DNA of 64,000 nt from Streptomyces chattanoogensis (GCF_001294335.1 NZ_LGKG01000134.1:1-64000); one strand, 5' to 3'; positions 16,807 through 25,253 are shown, numbered from the stretch's first letter. A program made the numbers and translations. The notes: generated by a model not told the origin, from the sequence alone.

Positions 16807-18011
16807 CAAGCCAGCCCCTTGAGCATCCCCTTGAAGTACAGCTGCGGCAGCCCGTAGCGCTTGAGGAACCACATGTCGGTGCGCTCGCGGGTGGTGTCGA
16901 TGAAGGGGATGGAGGGGGCGGGGTTCAGGTCGTAGTCGAATTCGGCGAGGAGCATTTTGTGGCGGGCGGTGACCAGGGGGCAGGAGGTGTAGCCGTCGTA
17001 GCGGGCGGCGGCGGGGCGGCCGCGGAGGCCGGCGAGGAGGTTGGCGACGAGGACGGGGGCTTGTTTGCGGATGGCGGCGCCCGTCTTGGAGGTGGGGAGG
17101 TTGGCCACGTCCCCGAGTGCGAACACCTCGGGGAAGTCGGGGTGTTGGAGGGTTTCGCGGTCGGCCTTGACGTACCCGTAGGGGGAGGCGGGGTCGGCGA
17201 GCGGGCCGTCGGCGAGCCACTGGGGGGCGCGCTGCGGCGGTACGGCGTGCAGGAGGTCGTAGCGGAGGGTCTCGCTCTTGCCGGTGGCGTGATCGGTGAT
17301 CTCCGCCTCGCGAGCGGCGCCGTCCAGAGCCGTCATCTCCGACTTCAGGCGTACCTCGATGCCGTAACGGCGGGCGGTCTCGGTCAGCGCCCGGTCGAAC
17401 ACCGGCACCTTGAAGAGCGACGGCTCCGGGAGCACCAGGACCGTACGGATCGAGCCCAGGACGCCGCGCTTGCGCCAGTGGTCGGCCGCCAGATACGCGA
17501 TCTTCTGCGGGGCGCCGCCGCACTTCACCGGGCCGGACGGCATGGTGAACACCGCCGTGCCGCGCCGCATCCGGCGGATCAGCTCCCAGGTGTGCGGGGC
17601 GAGATCGGGGCGGTAGTTGCTGCTGACGCCCCCGTGGCCGAGGGCGGCGGCCAGGCCCGGTACGCCGTCCCAGTCGAGCTGGAGGCCGGGAGCGAGGACG
17701 AGGCGCTTGTAGGTGAGGACCCGGCCGGATGCGGTGGTGACCGTACGGGCCGTGGGGTCGACGGCGGTCGCCCGCTCGCGCAGCCAGCGCACGCCGGGCG
17801 GTATCACCTCCGCCTCGGTGCGCAGCGAGGCGCGGAGCGGGGCCTGGCCGCCTCCCACCAGCGTCCACAGCGGCTGGTACCAGTGGGTTTCCGAGGGCTC
17901 CAGCAGCGCGATGTCCCGTACACCGGCGCGGCGTAAACGGGCGGCGACGGTGATGCCCGCGGTACCGCCGCCGATGATGAGGATCTGGTGGTGGGTGGCG
18001 GGGGGTGTCAT
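16806..18011 (-). CDS. sqr: Sulfide:quinone oxidoreductase-type FAD enzyme, TTA codon
   Basis: A 401-residue protein starting at ATG 18011 with GGAGG seven bases upstream. The FAD loop is ILIIGGGTAGITVAARLRRA. The redox cysteines typical of SQR appear in SGPVKCGGAPQKIAYLA and YTSCPLVTARHKML, and the C-terminal membrane-attachment amphipathic segment is FLKRYGLPQLYFKGMLKGL. It should oxidise H2S to persulfide and pass electrons to menaquinone at the inner membrane face. Codon 26 is TTA. It is followed upstream by the exporter, regulator and persulfide dioxygenase of the same pathway. Confidence 0.88.
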   Translation of the reverse strand: MTPPATHHQILIIGGGTAGITVAARLRRAGVRDIALLEPSETHWYQPLWTLVGGGQAPLRASLRTEAEVIPPGVRWLRERATAVDPTARTVTTASGRVLTYKRLVLAPGLQLDWDGVPGLAAALGHGGVSSNYRPDLAPHTWELIRRMRRGTAVFTMPSGPVKCGGAPQKIAYLAADHWRKRGVLGSIRTVLVLPEPSLFKVPVFDRALTETARRYGIEVRLKSEMTALDGAAREAEITDHATGKSETLRYDLLHAVPPQRAPQWLADGPLADPASPYGYVKADRETLQHPDFPEVFALGDVANLPTSKTGAAIRKQAPVLVANLLAGLRGRPAAARYDGYTSCPLVTARHKMLLAEFDYDLNPAPSIPFIDTTRERTDMWFLKRYGLPQLYFKGMLKGLA

Positions 18012-18067
18012 GGAGTTCCTCCAGTAGGGGTGGGTGGTGTTGCCGGGGGTGGTGTGCAGGGCCGCCG

Positions 18068-18844
18068 TCAGAGCCGGGGTATGGCGGTGACCGCCATGGT
18101 GACCGCGACGACGGTGACCAGTGCGGCGAAGGCGTTGGCCAGGGCCGCGGCGGGCAGCCGGGTGGCGAGGCGGTTGCCCAGGTAGCTGCCGGCCGCCGCA
18201 CAGGCCGCGAAACCGGCCAGCAGCGGCCAGTCCAGGCCGCCGGTTCCGGCCCTGGTCGCCAGCGCAGTCGCGGAGTTGACGAGGATGACGAGGAGGGAGG
18301 TGCCTATTGCGACCGGCATCTCCAGGCCCAGGACGAGCGTGAGCGCCGGTACGACGACGAAGCCTCCGCCGACGCCGAAGAAACCGGTGAGCAGGCCGAC
18401 GGCGGAGGCGGTGGCCGCGATCCGGGCCGGGTGGCGGCGGGCGCCCTTCGCCTGCGGCCGCTCCGTCGGTGCCCGCCGGCCGCGTAACACCAGCGCTCCC
18501 GCCACCGTCAGCATCAGCCCCGCGAAGGCCGTCATCAGCACGGTCGGGTCCAGCGTCGCGCTCCACCGGGTGCCGAGGTAGCTGCCCGCCGTGCCCAGCG
18601 CCCCGAAGACCGCGCCGGCCGCCCAGCGGACCCGTCCCGCGCGGCCGTGGCAGGCCAGGCCGGTGACGGCGCCGACCGCGACCACGATGAGCGCGCCCGC
18701 GGTCGCCTCGTGCGGCGACTGGCCGAGCAGATAGACCAGCGCCGGTACGGCCAGAATCGACCCGCCGCCGCCGAGCGCCCCCAGCAGCACCCCGACCAGC
18801 AGCCCGCACGGCAGCGCCGCCGCGACGGCTAAGACGCCGGACAC
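18068..18844 (-). CDS. TauE/SafE family sulfite or anion exporter, TTA codon
   Basis: A 258-residue protein of about eight membrane helices starting at GTG 18844. The two halves carry the family repeats LLGALGGGGSILAVPALVYL and LTGFFGVGGGFVVVPALTLV. Codon 5 is TTA. The GTG is one base after the stop of the GntR gene, so the two are translationally coupled. In this neighbourhood it probably removes sulfite or thiosulfate formed by the persulfide dioxygenase-rhodanese encoded divergently at 19903. Confidence 0.85.
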   Translation of the reverse strand: MSGVLAVAAALPCGLLVGVLLGALGGGGSILAVPALVYLLGQSPHEATAGALIVVAVGAVTGLACHGRAGRVRWAAGAVFGALGTAGSYLGTRWSATLDPTVLMTAFAGLMLTVAGALVLRGRRAPTERPQAKGARRHPARIAATASAVGLLTGFFGVGGGFVVVPALTLVLGLEMPVAIGTSLLVILVNSATALATRAGTGGLDWPLLAGFAACAAAGSYLGNRLATRLPAAALANAFAALVTVVAVTMAVTAIPRL

Positions 18845-18845
18845 G

Positions 18846-19739
18846 CTACGCGGACGGACAGGCGGTCGGCGACGGAGACCCGGCCGGTGAGGGAGCCCCG
18901 GCCGACGACCCGGCCGACGGGGGAGACCCGGCCGAGGCCGGAGACGCGGCCCGCGGCGCCAGCGCAACGGCCGGGCTCGCGCCGGACCACTCCGCGACAA
19001 AGGCGAACCGGTCGCCACGGACCACCGTCTCGCGCCACTCCACCGGCCGCTCCCCGGCCCGCCCCAGCCGCTCGATCGCGAACGCCGCCTCCCGGTCGGC
19101 CAGCCCCAGCAGCCACGCCTGCCGGATGTCCGGCAGAAACGGCTGGATGCGCTCGCGGCCCCCGGTGACCTTCACCCCGCAGCGCCGCGACAGCTCGGCG
19201 TAGAGCGAGGTGTGCCCGAAGTCGGCCTCCAGCAGCGGCTCGGCGAACTCGGCGGGCAGATAGGCGGTGTCATGGGCGAGCGGTTCGCCGTCCGCCAGCC
19301 GCAGCCGCTCCAGAACGATCAGCGGCGCGTCCGGAACCAGCCCCAGCTGCCCGGCGACCGTCCCGTCCGCGGTCCGCTCCAGCCGCAGCACCTCGCTGCG
19401 CTGCTCGACGCCCTGGCCCTCCAGGTCGCGGTAGAGGCTGTAGAGCGAGCCGAGCGGCTGCTGTATCCGGCGGGTGTCCAGACGGCTGGTGCGGCCGCGT
19501 TCGGCGATCACCAGGCCGTCGGCGCGCAGCTTGCGCAGCGCCTCGCGGACGGTGTGCCGGCTGACCTCGTACTCGCCGGTGAGCCGGTGCTCGGCCGGGA
19601 ACTCCTCGGTGAACGCCCCGGCCTCCATCCGGCGCCGCAGATCGGCGAAGAGCTGCGCCCAGAGGGGGAGCGGCGAGCGCCGGTCCAGGGGGCGTGGGGC
19701 GTGCTCGTGCTCCGGGGAGTCCGGCTGATCGTGCGTCAT
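18846..19739 (-). CDS. GntR family regulator (UTRA domain) of the sulfide cluster
   Basis: A 297-residue protein starting at ATG 19739 with GGAGG upstream. Its winged helix is PLWAQLFADLRRRMEAGAFT plus LTGEYEVSRHTVREALRKLR, and the UTRA domain ends near ETVVRGDRFAFVAEW. The last 40 residues are a Ser/Pro/Ala-rich tail. It lacks a TTA codon, unlike all the enzymes and transporters around it. It sits between the exporter and the divergent dioxygenase, with a 12-bp palindrome over the divergent promoter, so it probably represses both. H2S-sensing regulators elsewhere (BigR, CstR, FisR) belong to other families. Confidence 0.83.
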   Translation of the reverse strand: MTHDQPDSPEHEHAPRPLDRRSPLPLWAQLFADLRRRMEAGAFTEEFPAEHRLTGEYEVSRHTVREALRKLRADGLVIAERGRTSRLDTRRIQQPLGSLYSLYRDLEGQGVEQRSEVLRLERTADGTVAGQLGLVPDAPLIVLERLRLADGEPLAHDTAYLPAEFAEPLLEADFGHTSLYAELSRRCGVKVTGGRERIQPFLPDIRQAWLLGLADREAAFAIERLGRAGERPVEWRETVVRGDRFAFVAEWSGASPAVALAPRAASPASAGSPPSAGSSAGAPSPAGSPSPTACPSA

Positions 19740-19803
19740 GGATTCCTCCATGGGCGGGTATAGGGGGCGTGTGGGGGGCGGACGGGCCGGGTGCCCCTCG
19801 GAC

Positions 19804-19840
19804 TTGTTGGCGTCCACCGCGCTGCTTAATGTACGTACAT
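19804..19840 (+). promoter_or_regulatory. Promoter of the persulfide dioxygenase gene with overlapping palindromic operator
   Basis: TTGTTG (19804-19809), a 17-bp spacer and TAATGT (19827-19832) form a good sigma-70-like promoter, about 65 bp upstream of the dioxygenase start. The perfect 12-bp palindrome ATGTACGTACAT (19829-19840) overlaps the -10. A GntR dimer bound there would block transcription. Confidence 0.6.
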
Positions 19841-19902
19841 CCGTGCATCCGCACAACGAGCCCTCCCCAGGCGGGCCTTGTGCGCACCTTCTGGAGGCCA
19901 CC

Positions 19903-21288
19903 GTGCATTTCGCGCAGTACTACCTCGACTGCCTTTCCCAGGCGTCGTATCTGATCGGCGATCAGCGCTCCGGACGTGCCGTCCTGGTCGACCCGCGCCG
20001 CGACATCGACGACTATCTGCGCGACGCGGACGAGGCAGGTCTGCGCATCGAACTCGTCATCGAGACCCATATCCACGCCGACTTCCTCTCCGGCCATCTC
20101 GAACTGGCACAGGCGACCGGCGCCACCATCGCCTTCGGCGAGGCCGCCGAGACCGGCTTCCCGATACGGCGGTTACGGGACGGCGAGCGGATCTCCCTCG
20201 GCGGCATCGCGGGCGCCGGGGTCACCCTCACCGTCCTCGCCACCCCCGGCCACACCCCCGAGTCCATCTGCCTGGTCGTCCACGAACACCCCGACGACGC
20301 CGTGCCGTTCGGCGTCCTGACCGGCGACACCCTCTTCGTCGGCGACGTCGGACGCCCCGACCTGCTCTCCGCCGCCGGGCACTCCCCGTACGAGATGGCC
20401 GCACGGCTGCACCACTCCCTGCACACCAAACTCATGGCTCTCCCGGACGCGACCCGGGTCTTTCCCGCACACGGCGCCGGCTCGGCCTGCGGCCGCAATC
20501 TCTCCACCGAGACCAGCTCCACCATCGGCGACCAGCGGCGCCTCAACTACGCCCTGCAGCCGATGCCGGAGAGCGAGTTCATCCGGCTGGTCACCACGAG
20601 CCAGCCCGCCACCCCCGGCTACTTCGCGCATGACGCGGCCCTCAACCGGGACGGACACCCCCTCCTGGACGCCGCACCGCCCGCCGCCCTCACCCTGGAG
20701 GAGGCCCTCGCGGCCCGCGACGAGCAGGGCGCCGCCCTCCTGGACTGCCGCCCCCTCGCCGCCTACACCCGGGCCCATCTCACCGGCTCGCTGCACATCA
20801 GCCTGTCCACCCGGTTCGCCGAGTACGCGGGCAGCGTGGTGGCGCCCGGCACCCCCGTCGTGCTCCTCGCCGACCCCGGTACGGAGTCCGAGGCCCGCCT
20901 CCGCCTCGCCCGCATCGGCTACGACCGCGTCCTCGGCCATGTCCCCGACCCGGCCGCCGCCCTGGCCCGCGAGCCCGCGCTGACCACCCGCAGCCATCGC
21001 CTCTCCGTCACCGAACTGCCCGCCGAACCAGGCCAGTTGATCGACGTCCGCAATCCCGCCGAATACGCGGCCGGTGCCCTCCCCGGCGCCCGCAACCTCC
21101 CCCTGGCCACACTCGCCGACCACATCGCCCACCTGGACCGCGAACAGCCGGTCTTTCTCTACTGCCGCAGCGGAAACCGGTCGGTGATCGCGGCGGCGCT
21201 GCTGGAGGCGCGGGGGTTCGGGGACGTGCGGGACGTGGTCGGGGGCTATGACGCGGCCGTGGCGGAAGGGGTGGCTCAGGCGGGGTGA
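19903..21288 (+). CDS. Persulfide dioxygenase-rhodanese fusion (MBL fold), TTA codon
   Basis: A 461-residue protein starting at GTG 19903 after GGAGG. The metallo-beta-lactamase domain (residues 1-240) has the ETHIHADFLSGH metal motif, LATPGHTPESICLVV and GDTLFVGDVGRPDLL, as in ETHE1-type persulfide dioxygenases. Two rhodanese domains follow, the first degenerate (LLDCRPLAAYTRAHLTGSLH) and the second with the active Cys loop FLYCRSGNRS. It turns glutathione- or other low-molecular-weight persulfide into sulfite and then thiosulfate. Codon 91 is TTA. It is convergent with the MFS gene and overlaps its end by 13 bp. Confidence 0.88.
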   Translation: MHFAQYYLDCLSQASYLIGDQRSGRAVLVDPRRDIDDYLRDADEAGLRIELVIETHIHADFLSGHLELAQATGATIAFGEAAETGFPIRRLRDGERISLGGIAGAGVTLTVLATPGHTPESICLVVHEHPDDAVPFGVLTGDTLFVGDVGRPDLLSAAGHSPYEMAARLHHSLHTKLMALPDATRVFPAHGAGSACGRNLSTETSSTIGDQRRLNYALQPMPESEFIRLVTTSQPATPGYFAHDAALNRDGHPLLDAAPPAALTLEEALAARDEQGAALLDCRPLAAYTRAHLTGSLHISLSTRFAEYAGSVVAPGTPVVLLADPGTESEARLRLARIGYDRVLGHVPDPAAALAREPALTTRSHRLSVTELPAEPGQLIDVRNPAEYAAGALPGARNLPLATLADHIAHLDREQPVFLYCRSGNRSVIAAALLEARGFGDVRDVVGGYDAAVAEGVAQAG

Positions 21289-22628
21289 GAGCCCGTGCCC
21301 CGTAAGGCCACCGCCAGCACCGGCGCCGCCACCAGGCACAGCGCCGCCGGGAGCAGCAGCGACGGGTGCGCGCCCGGTGAGCCCGGCCCGGCCGCGCCGG
21401 TCCCGGCCAGGGTGAGGCCGACGCCCGCCGTCACGGTCATCACGGACTTGGTCACACCCGACGCCTCGCCCGCGCGCTCGGGACGGACGACGGCCTGGGT
21501 TCCGGTGAGGGCGAGCCCGCCGGCCACGCCCAGCGCCACCGAGGCGGCGGTCGCGGGCACCAGGAGGGCGGGTGCCCCGGTGGCGCGTTCGACGGCCACC
21601 AGGGCGAGCGCGGCGGCGGCAAGGCAGAGCGCTATCACGGGCGCCGCGGCCGCCGCCCGCACCCGCCCGGCCAGCGGACCGCCCACCGCCAGCGCGGCGG
21701 CCGGCGCAAGAAACACCACCGCAGCGCCCAGGACCGACCGCCCCTGCGCCTGCTGAAGCGTCAGCGGGACCACGTACAGCAGCGCCACGGTCGCCGAGTT
21801 GGCCGTCGCCCCGGCCGCGGTCAGCGCCACGAACGGGCGGTTGCGGAACAGCGCGAGGTCCACCAGCGGGGCGGGGGAGCGGCGCTCGGCCCGTACGAAG
21901 GCGGTGCCGAGCAGCAGCGCGCCGGCCGCCCAGCCCCAGGAGGCGGGGTGCTGCAGCCAGAGGGCCAGGCAGGCGGGTGCGGCCGTTGCCGTGGCCGCAC
22001 CGGTGACGTCGAGAGGGTGGCCGGCCGCGGCGGGGTCGCGGGACTCGGCGGCACGCCCGGCGCACAGCGCGGCGGCCGTGGCGAGCGGCACCGTGAGCCA
22101 GAAGACGGCTCGCCAGGAAGCGGCCTCGACGAGCGCGCCGCCGAGGAACGGGCCGCCGACGGTGGCCAGTCCGGCCAGCCCCAGAGCCCGTCCGATCGCC
22201 CGTCGGCGGAGCTGGGGCGGGTAGGCGTTGGTGAGCAGCGCCAGCCCGACGGGCATGATCAGCGCGCCGCCCGCCCCTTGGACCACCCGGGCCGCCACCA
22301 GGAGCGGCACCGACGGAGCGAGCGCGCACAGCGCGGAGCTGCCGCCGAAAAGAGCCAGCCCCAGGATCAGCATCCGGCGCCTGCCGTACAGGTCGCCGAG
22401 CCGCCCGGCCACCGGCATCAGTGAACCGGCGGCGAGGAGATAGCCGCTGACGACCCAGGCGGTGGCGGCCGCGGAGCCGTGCAGGGCGCTACGGACGACG
22501 GGCAGCGTCAAGCTGAGTGCGAAGGAGTCGAGTTGGACGCAGAACGCGCCGAGGGCGACGGCGGACAGCGCGGCCGCACGGGCCGGGGACCCGGCCTCGG
22601 GGGCCGGAGGGGACGCGGGGCGGGACAA
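21276..22628 (-). CDS. MFS drug:H+ antiporter, DHA2-type (14 TM), TTA codon
   Basis: A 450-residue protein. TTG 22628 is preferred (GAGAGG seven bases upstream), with GTG 22643 possible. LDSFALSLTLPVVRSAL, GRLGDLYGRRRMLILG and RVVQGAGGALIMP are the A, B and C motifs of DHA2 exporters. The C-terminus is VALRGTGSHPA, where the Leu (codon 442) is TTA. The gene end overlaps the dioxygenase end by 13 bp on the opposite strand. Substrate unknown; it is the fourth TTA gene in a row here. Confidence 0.85.
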   Translation of the reverse strand: MSRPASPPAPEAGSPARAAALSAVALGAFCVQLDSFALSLTLPVVRSALHGSAAATAWVVSGYLLAAGSLMPVAGRLGDLYGRRRMLILGLALFGGSSALCALAPSVPLLVAARVVQGAGGALIMPVGLALLTNAYPPQLRRRAIGRALGLAGLATVGGPFLGGALVEAASWRAVFWLTVPLATAAALCAGRAAESRDPAAAGHPLDVTGAATATAAPACLALWLQHPASWGWAAGALLLGTAFVRAERRSPAPLVDLALFRNRPFVALTAAGATANSATVALLYVVPLTLQQAQGRSVLGAAVVFLAPAAALAVGGPLAGRVRAAAAAPVIALCLAAAALALVAVERATGAPALLVPATAASVALGVAGGLALTGTQAVVRPERAGEASGVTKSVMTVTAGVGLTLAGTGAAGPGSPGAHPSLLLPAALCLVAAPVLAVALRGTGSHPA

Positions 22629-22821
22629 GGGGGTGCCTCTCACACGTACGGAACAAGTCGGGGAAATGCAGGGGCACGCGGGGGATTGGCGGCACCGGAG
22701 GCGGGGCAGAAAAGCCCGGGTGGCCGCAGGAAGGCGGCCGACTGGGTGCGAGAAGACCGGCGCGCGGCCGGCGGGAAAATCGGCGCAGGCGCGGCGCGGG
22801 GCCGCCGTACAACGGACGTTC

Positions 22822-22838
22822 AGCGATCGTTGATCGCT
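22822..22838. promoter_or_regulatory. AGCGATC-GTT-GATCGCT inverted repeat
   Basis: A 7-bp perfect inverted repeat, 8 bp upstream of the acetyl-CoA-synthetase-like half gene and 194 bp from the divergent MFS start. It could be an operator for either, or a small hairpin. Confidence 0.4.
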
Positions 22839-22845
22839 CATCTTC

Positions 22846-23391
22846 ATGCTGAACCGCATGTTGCGCCGTGTGACTTCAGAGCATGCAGATGACTCCCGGG
22901 ATATACAAGAGCCGGAGGCGTCGCGGATCGCCCTCACCTGGACCGGGGAGCCGGGCCGGATGGAGGAGCTGACCCACGGCATGCTCCTCGACCAGGCCGA
23001 CCGCGCCGCCGCGGCACTCGCACGGTTCGGGGTGCGGGCCGGTGACCGGGTAGCGGTGCATCTGCCGCTGGTGCCGGAGTCCGTGATCGCCACGCTCGCC
23101 TGCGGCCGTCTCGACGCGATGCGGGTCACGCTGCCGGTCTCGCTCACGGTGCCCGAACTGGTCTCCCGCACCCGGGAGTCGGGGGCCCGGGTGATGATCA
23201 CGGCGGACGCGGCGTTCTGGGACGGGGCCATACGGCCCGTGAAGGCGGTGCTCGACCATGCACTGGCACGGGGCGGGGCGGCGGGCGGCTCGGAAGACCG
23301 TACGGTCCTGGTGGTGAACCGCTGCGCCCGCCCGGTCTCCTGGACGCCGGGGCGCGACCGGTGGTGGCACGAGGCGCTCGACCAGAACTGA
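22846..23391 (+). CDS. N-terminal part of an acetyl-CoA synthetase-like AMP-binding protein
   Basis: A 181-residue protein (ATG 22846; ATG 22858 also possible). RMEELTHGMLLDQADRAAAA, GVRAGDRVAVHLPLVPESVI and ARVMITADAAFWDGAIRPVK to RPVSWTPGRDRWWHEALDQN align with residues of about 100-270 of acetyl-CoA synthetases. The P-loop (TSGSTGxPKG), the adenylate-binding core and the C-terminal domain are all missing, so it cannot adenylate alone. It is either a truncated relic or a stand-alone regulatory domain. It ends cleanly with a stop at a domain boundary. Confidence 0.7.
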   Translation: MLNRMLRRVTSEHADDSRDIQEPEASRIALTWTGEPGRMEELTHGMLLDQADRAAAALARFGVRAGDRVAVHLPLVPESVIATLACGRLDAMRVTLPVSLTVPELVSRTRESGARVMITADAAFWDGAIRPVKAVLDHALARGGAAGGSEDRTVLVVNRCARPVSWTPGRDRWWHEALDQN

Positions 23392-23676
23392 GTCGTCGGC
23401 TCCGGAAGTCCTTCGGGAGTTGATCACATTGCCCGCGCGCCGGAGGAATCTTCCTGGTGACCGGTGGTGTGCCGGTCGAGTCTGGCCAGCAGATCGTCCA
23501 GGCCGGAGGTCTGCTCGTCGGCGCTGATGAGTAAGCCGGTGCTCGGTCTTGTGGCTGTAGGCCATCGTCTTCAACCGCATGCGTTCGGCAGTGGTGTGAA
23601 GGCCTGAGCGGCGACGGTCCGAGGGCTGCTGGCATCTGTGGATTCGGCCACCCCGCGTACGGCCGATGCTCCTGCT
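23392..23676. other. 285-bp stretch with no assignable gene
   Basis: It lies between convergent genes. On the minus strand a short frame reads LISADEQTSGLDDLLARLDR then HTTGHQEDSSGARAM and stops near 23430; it looks protein-like but has no clear start, and I do not recognise it. It may be the tail of a decayed gene. Confidence 0.35.
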
Positions 23677-24306
23677 TCAGGGCCGGTAGATGCACTCCGC
23701 CAGCGTCGCGTGCTTTTTCCAGCCCAGCGTCTCGTACAGCGCGCGCCCGGCGTCAGTCGCGCCCAGAACACCGAGGACCGCGCCCGTCTCCAGGGCGTGG
23801 TCGGCAAGCGTACGCATCACGAAGTTGCCCAGCCCGCGCCGCCGATGGGCCTCCTCGGTCACCATCCGGTCCACGACCACGGCTTCCCCGAGGGATGCCA
23901 TCTGCCCCTGGGCGGCCTGCTCGCCCGCCGCATCCAGCACCCGGGCGTAGGTGACGGCTCCTATGGTCTCCACAGTCGCGGTGTACCCCGCAGGCACGAC
24001 CGGGTTCGTGGCCATCAGGTCAACGGCCATCAGATGGCCGCTCTCCTCCATCACCCACCCCTGAGACAGCCAGGACTCGATCTCCTCCGGCTCCGCGGGC
24101 ATCTTCATCCAAGTCCGCGGCACGGACACCGAGGCCGCGGCGCTGCGAACCAACGACTCCTCGGCCTCGGGCAGGACATGGCGTCCCACTTCGTCGGGGT
24201 TGCCGGCCACCTCGATATAGAACCCCCAGGGCTTCTTGGCAGGCGGGGGCGTCCGCCGGGACACGGCCCAGCCCGCCACCCAAGTCCTGACTATGTCCGC
24301 AACCAT
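23677..24306 (-). CDS. GNAT family N-acetyltransferase
   Basis: A 209-residue protein starting at ATG 24306 with GGGAGGG upstream. The acetyl-CoA loop is VTEEAHRRRGLGNFVMRTLA, followed by LGATDAGRALYETLGWKKHA, the usual last strands. The N-terminal 100 residues (WGFYIEVAGNPDEVGRHVLP) are a second, diverged region. Acceptor substrate unknown. Confidence 0.8.
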   Translation of the reverse strand: MVADIVRTWVAGWAVSRRTPPPAKKPWGFYIEVAGNPDEVGRHVLPEAEESLVRSAAASVSVPRTWMKMPAEPEEIESWLSQGWVMEESGHLMAVDLMATNPVVPAGYTATVETIGAVTYARVLDAAGEQAAQGQMASLGEAVVVDRMVTEEAHRRRGLGNFVMRTLADHALETGAVLGVLGATDAGRALYETLGWKKHATLAECIYRP

Positions 24307-24531
24307 CAAGCCCTCCCGAAGCTGTGGCCGTACCAACGGCCAGGTAATAGACGGCAGTCGGGAGCACATATTACGCCGCGGTGCATTCCGCGGCATGTGT
24401 TTTGCCGGGGTGCAGACCCTCGAGGGCAGTCGTGAGCGATCACAAGCAGCACTGCAGAGGAACCGCCACCGACCAGCAACCGTTACGAGGACACCGCCCT
24501 ACCCGCCGGCAGCCCCTTCCTCCCCCTCCTG

Positions 24532-24942
24532 TCACCCCTCGGCCGCGGTCGAGCCGTCATCCGGGGTATCGGGATCCCGACGCGTGTTGTTCCGCACCGC
24601 CTCCAGGTACTCGGCCACCGCATCCCGGTTCCGGACCAGGCACTCGATGCGGGCCGTCATACGGTCACGCTCGGGCTCCAGGGTGGCGAGCATCTCCGGT
24701 GTCGCGTCCGCGAAATGGATCACCCGGGGCTTGTCCAGGCACGGGAGGATCTGCTTGATGATCCTGGTCGGCAGCCCGGCATCGAGCAGCCCCCTGATCT
24801 GCAGCACCCGGTCCACGAAACGCTCGTCGTACTCGCGATAGCCGTTCGGCGACCGCCCGGCGACGATCAGCTCCTGCTCCTCGTAGTACCGCAGCAGCCG
24901 GCGAGGCGTACCGGTCCGCTCGGACAGCTCTCCGATGCGCAG
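24532..24942 (-). CDS. MerR family regulator, apparently starting at CTG
   Basis: The helix-turn-helix LRIGELSERTGTPRRLLRYY, the wing EEQELIVAGRSPNGYREYDE and the dimerisation helix (PEMLATLEPERDRMTARIEC) form a complete 136-residue small MerR. In frame, the codon at the usual Met is CTG (24942), preceded by AGGGGGAG. No ATG, GTG or TTG exists between it and the upstream in-frame TGA. A start at the internal GTG 24816 would remove the whole DNA-binding domain. It is divergent from the gene at 25023, with a dyad operator between them. Confidence 0.72.
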   Translation of the reverse strand: MRIGELSERTGTPRRLLRYYEEQELIVAGRSPNGYREYDERFVDRVLQIRGLLDAGLPTRIIKQILPCLDKPRVIHFADATPEMLATLEPERDRMTARIECLVRNRDAVAEYLEAVRNNTRRDPDTPDDGSTAAEG

Positions 24943-24966
24943 GTGCTCCCCCTGGACCCCAGACCT

Positions 24967-24980
24967 TCACATGAATGTGA
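24967..24980. promoter_or_regulatory. TCACAT-GA-ATGTGA dyad, likely MerR operator
   Basis: A 6-bp perfect dyad with 2-bp centre, 24 bp upstream of the CTG start of the MerR gene, the usual place for autoregulation of small MerR proteins. Confidence 0.5.
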
Positions 24981-25022
24981 TGGCTGGAGCAGACGCAGCA
25001 TGCGCGCCCGTACCCTGAAGAC

Positions 25023-25253
25023 GTGAGCATCACCCGCGAACCCGATCCCGCCGCCGCGAGCGAGACCCCCGCGCCCGAGCCCCCCGAGGCGGCCCGTCCC
25101 GCCCCCCGCCCGGCCGCGCTGATCTTCGACGACCCCCTGGACCAGCAGTCCTCGGACGACACGGACCGCGGCTGGGGCGACCGTCCCGCATCCTCCGGCA
25201 GCGCCGCCGACCTGGCCCGCTTCCTCGACGAAAAGCCGCCCCACCACCTCTGA
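25023..25253 (+). CDS. Small acidic/proline-rich hypothetical protein
   Basis: A 76-residue protein starting at GTG 25023. TACCCT ends six bases upstream, suggesting a leaderless transcript. The N-terminal half is Pro/Ala/Glu-rich and disordered. The C-terminal half (AALIFDDPLDQQSSDDTDRG, WGDRPASSGSAADLARFLDE, KPPHHL) is a conserved actinomycete tail whose function I do not know. Its place beside mscL and the MTA phosphorylase gene is the same in other streptomycetes as I recall. Confidence 0.65.
   Translation: MSITREPDPAAASETPAPEPPEAARPAPRPAALIFDDPLDQQSSDDTDRGWGDRPASSGSAADLARFLDEKPPHHL

Noticed and set aside
22876..23580. Minus-strand frame across the acetyl-CoA-synthetase half gene
   Set aside because: Arg/His-rich shadow of the plus-strand gene, without a ribosome binding site or known motif.
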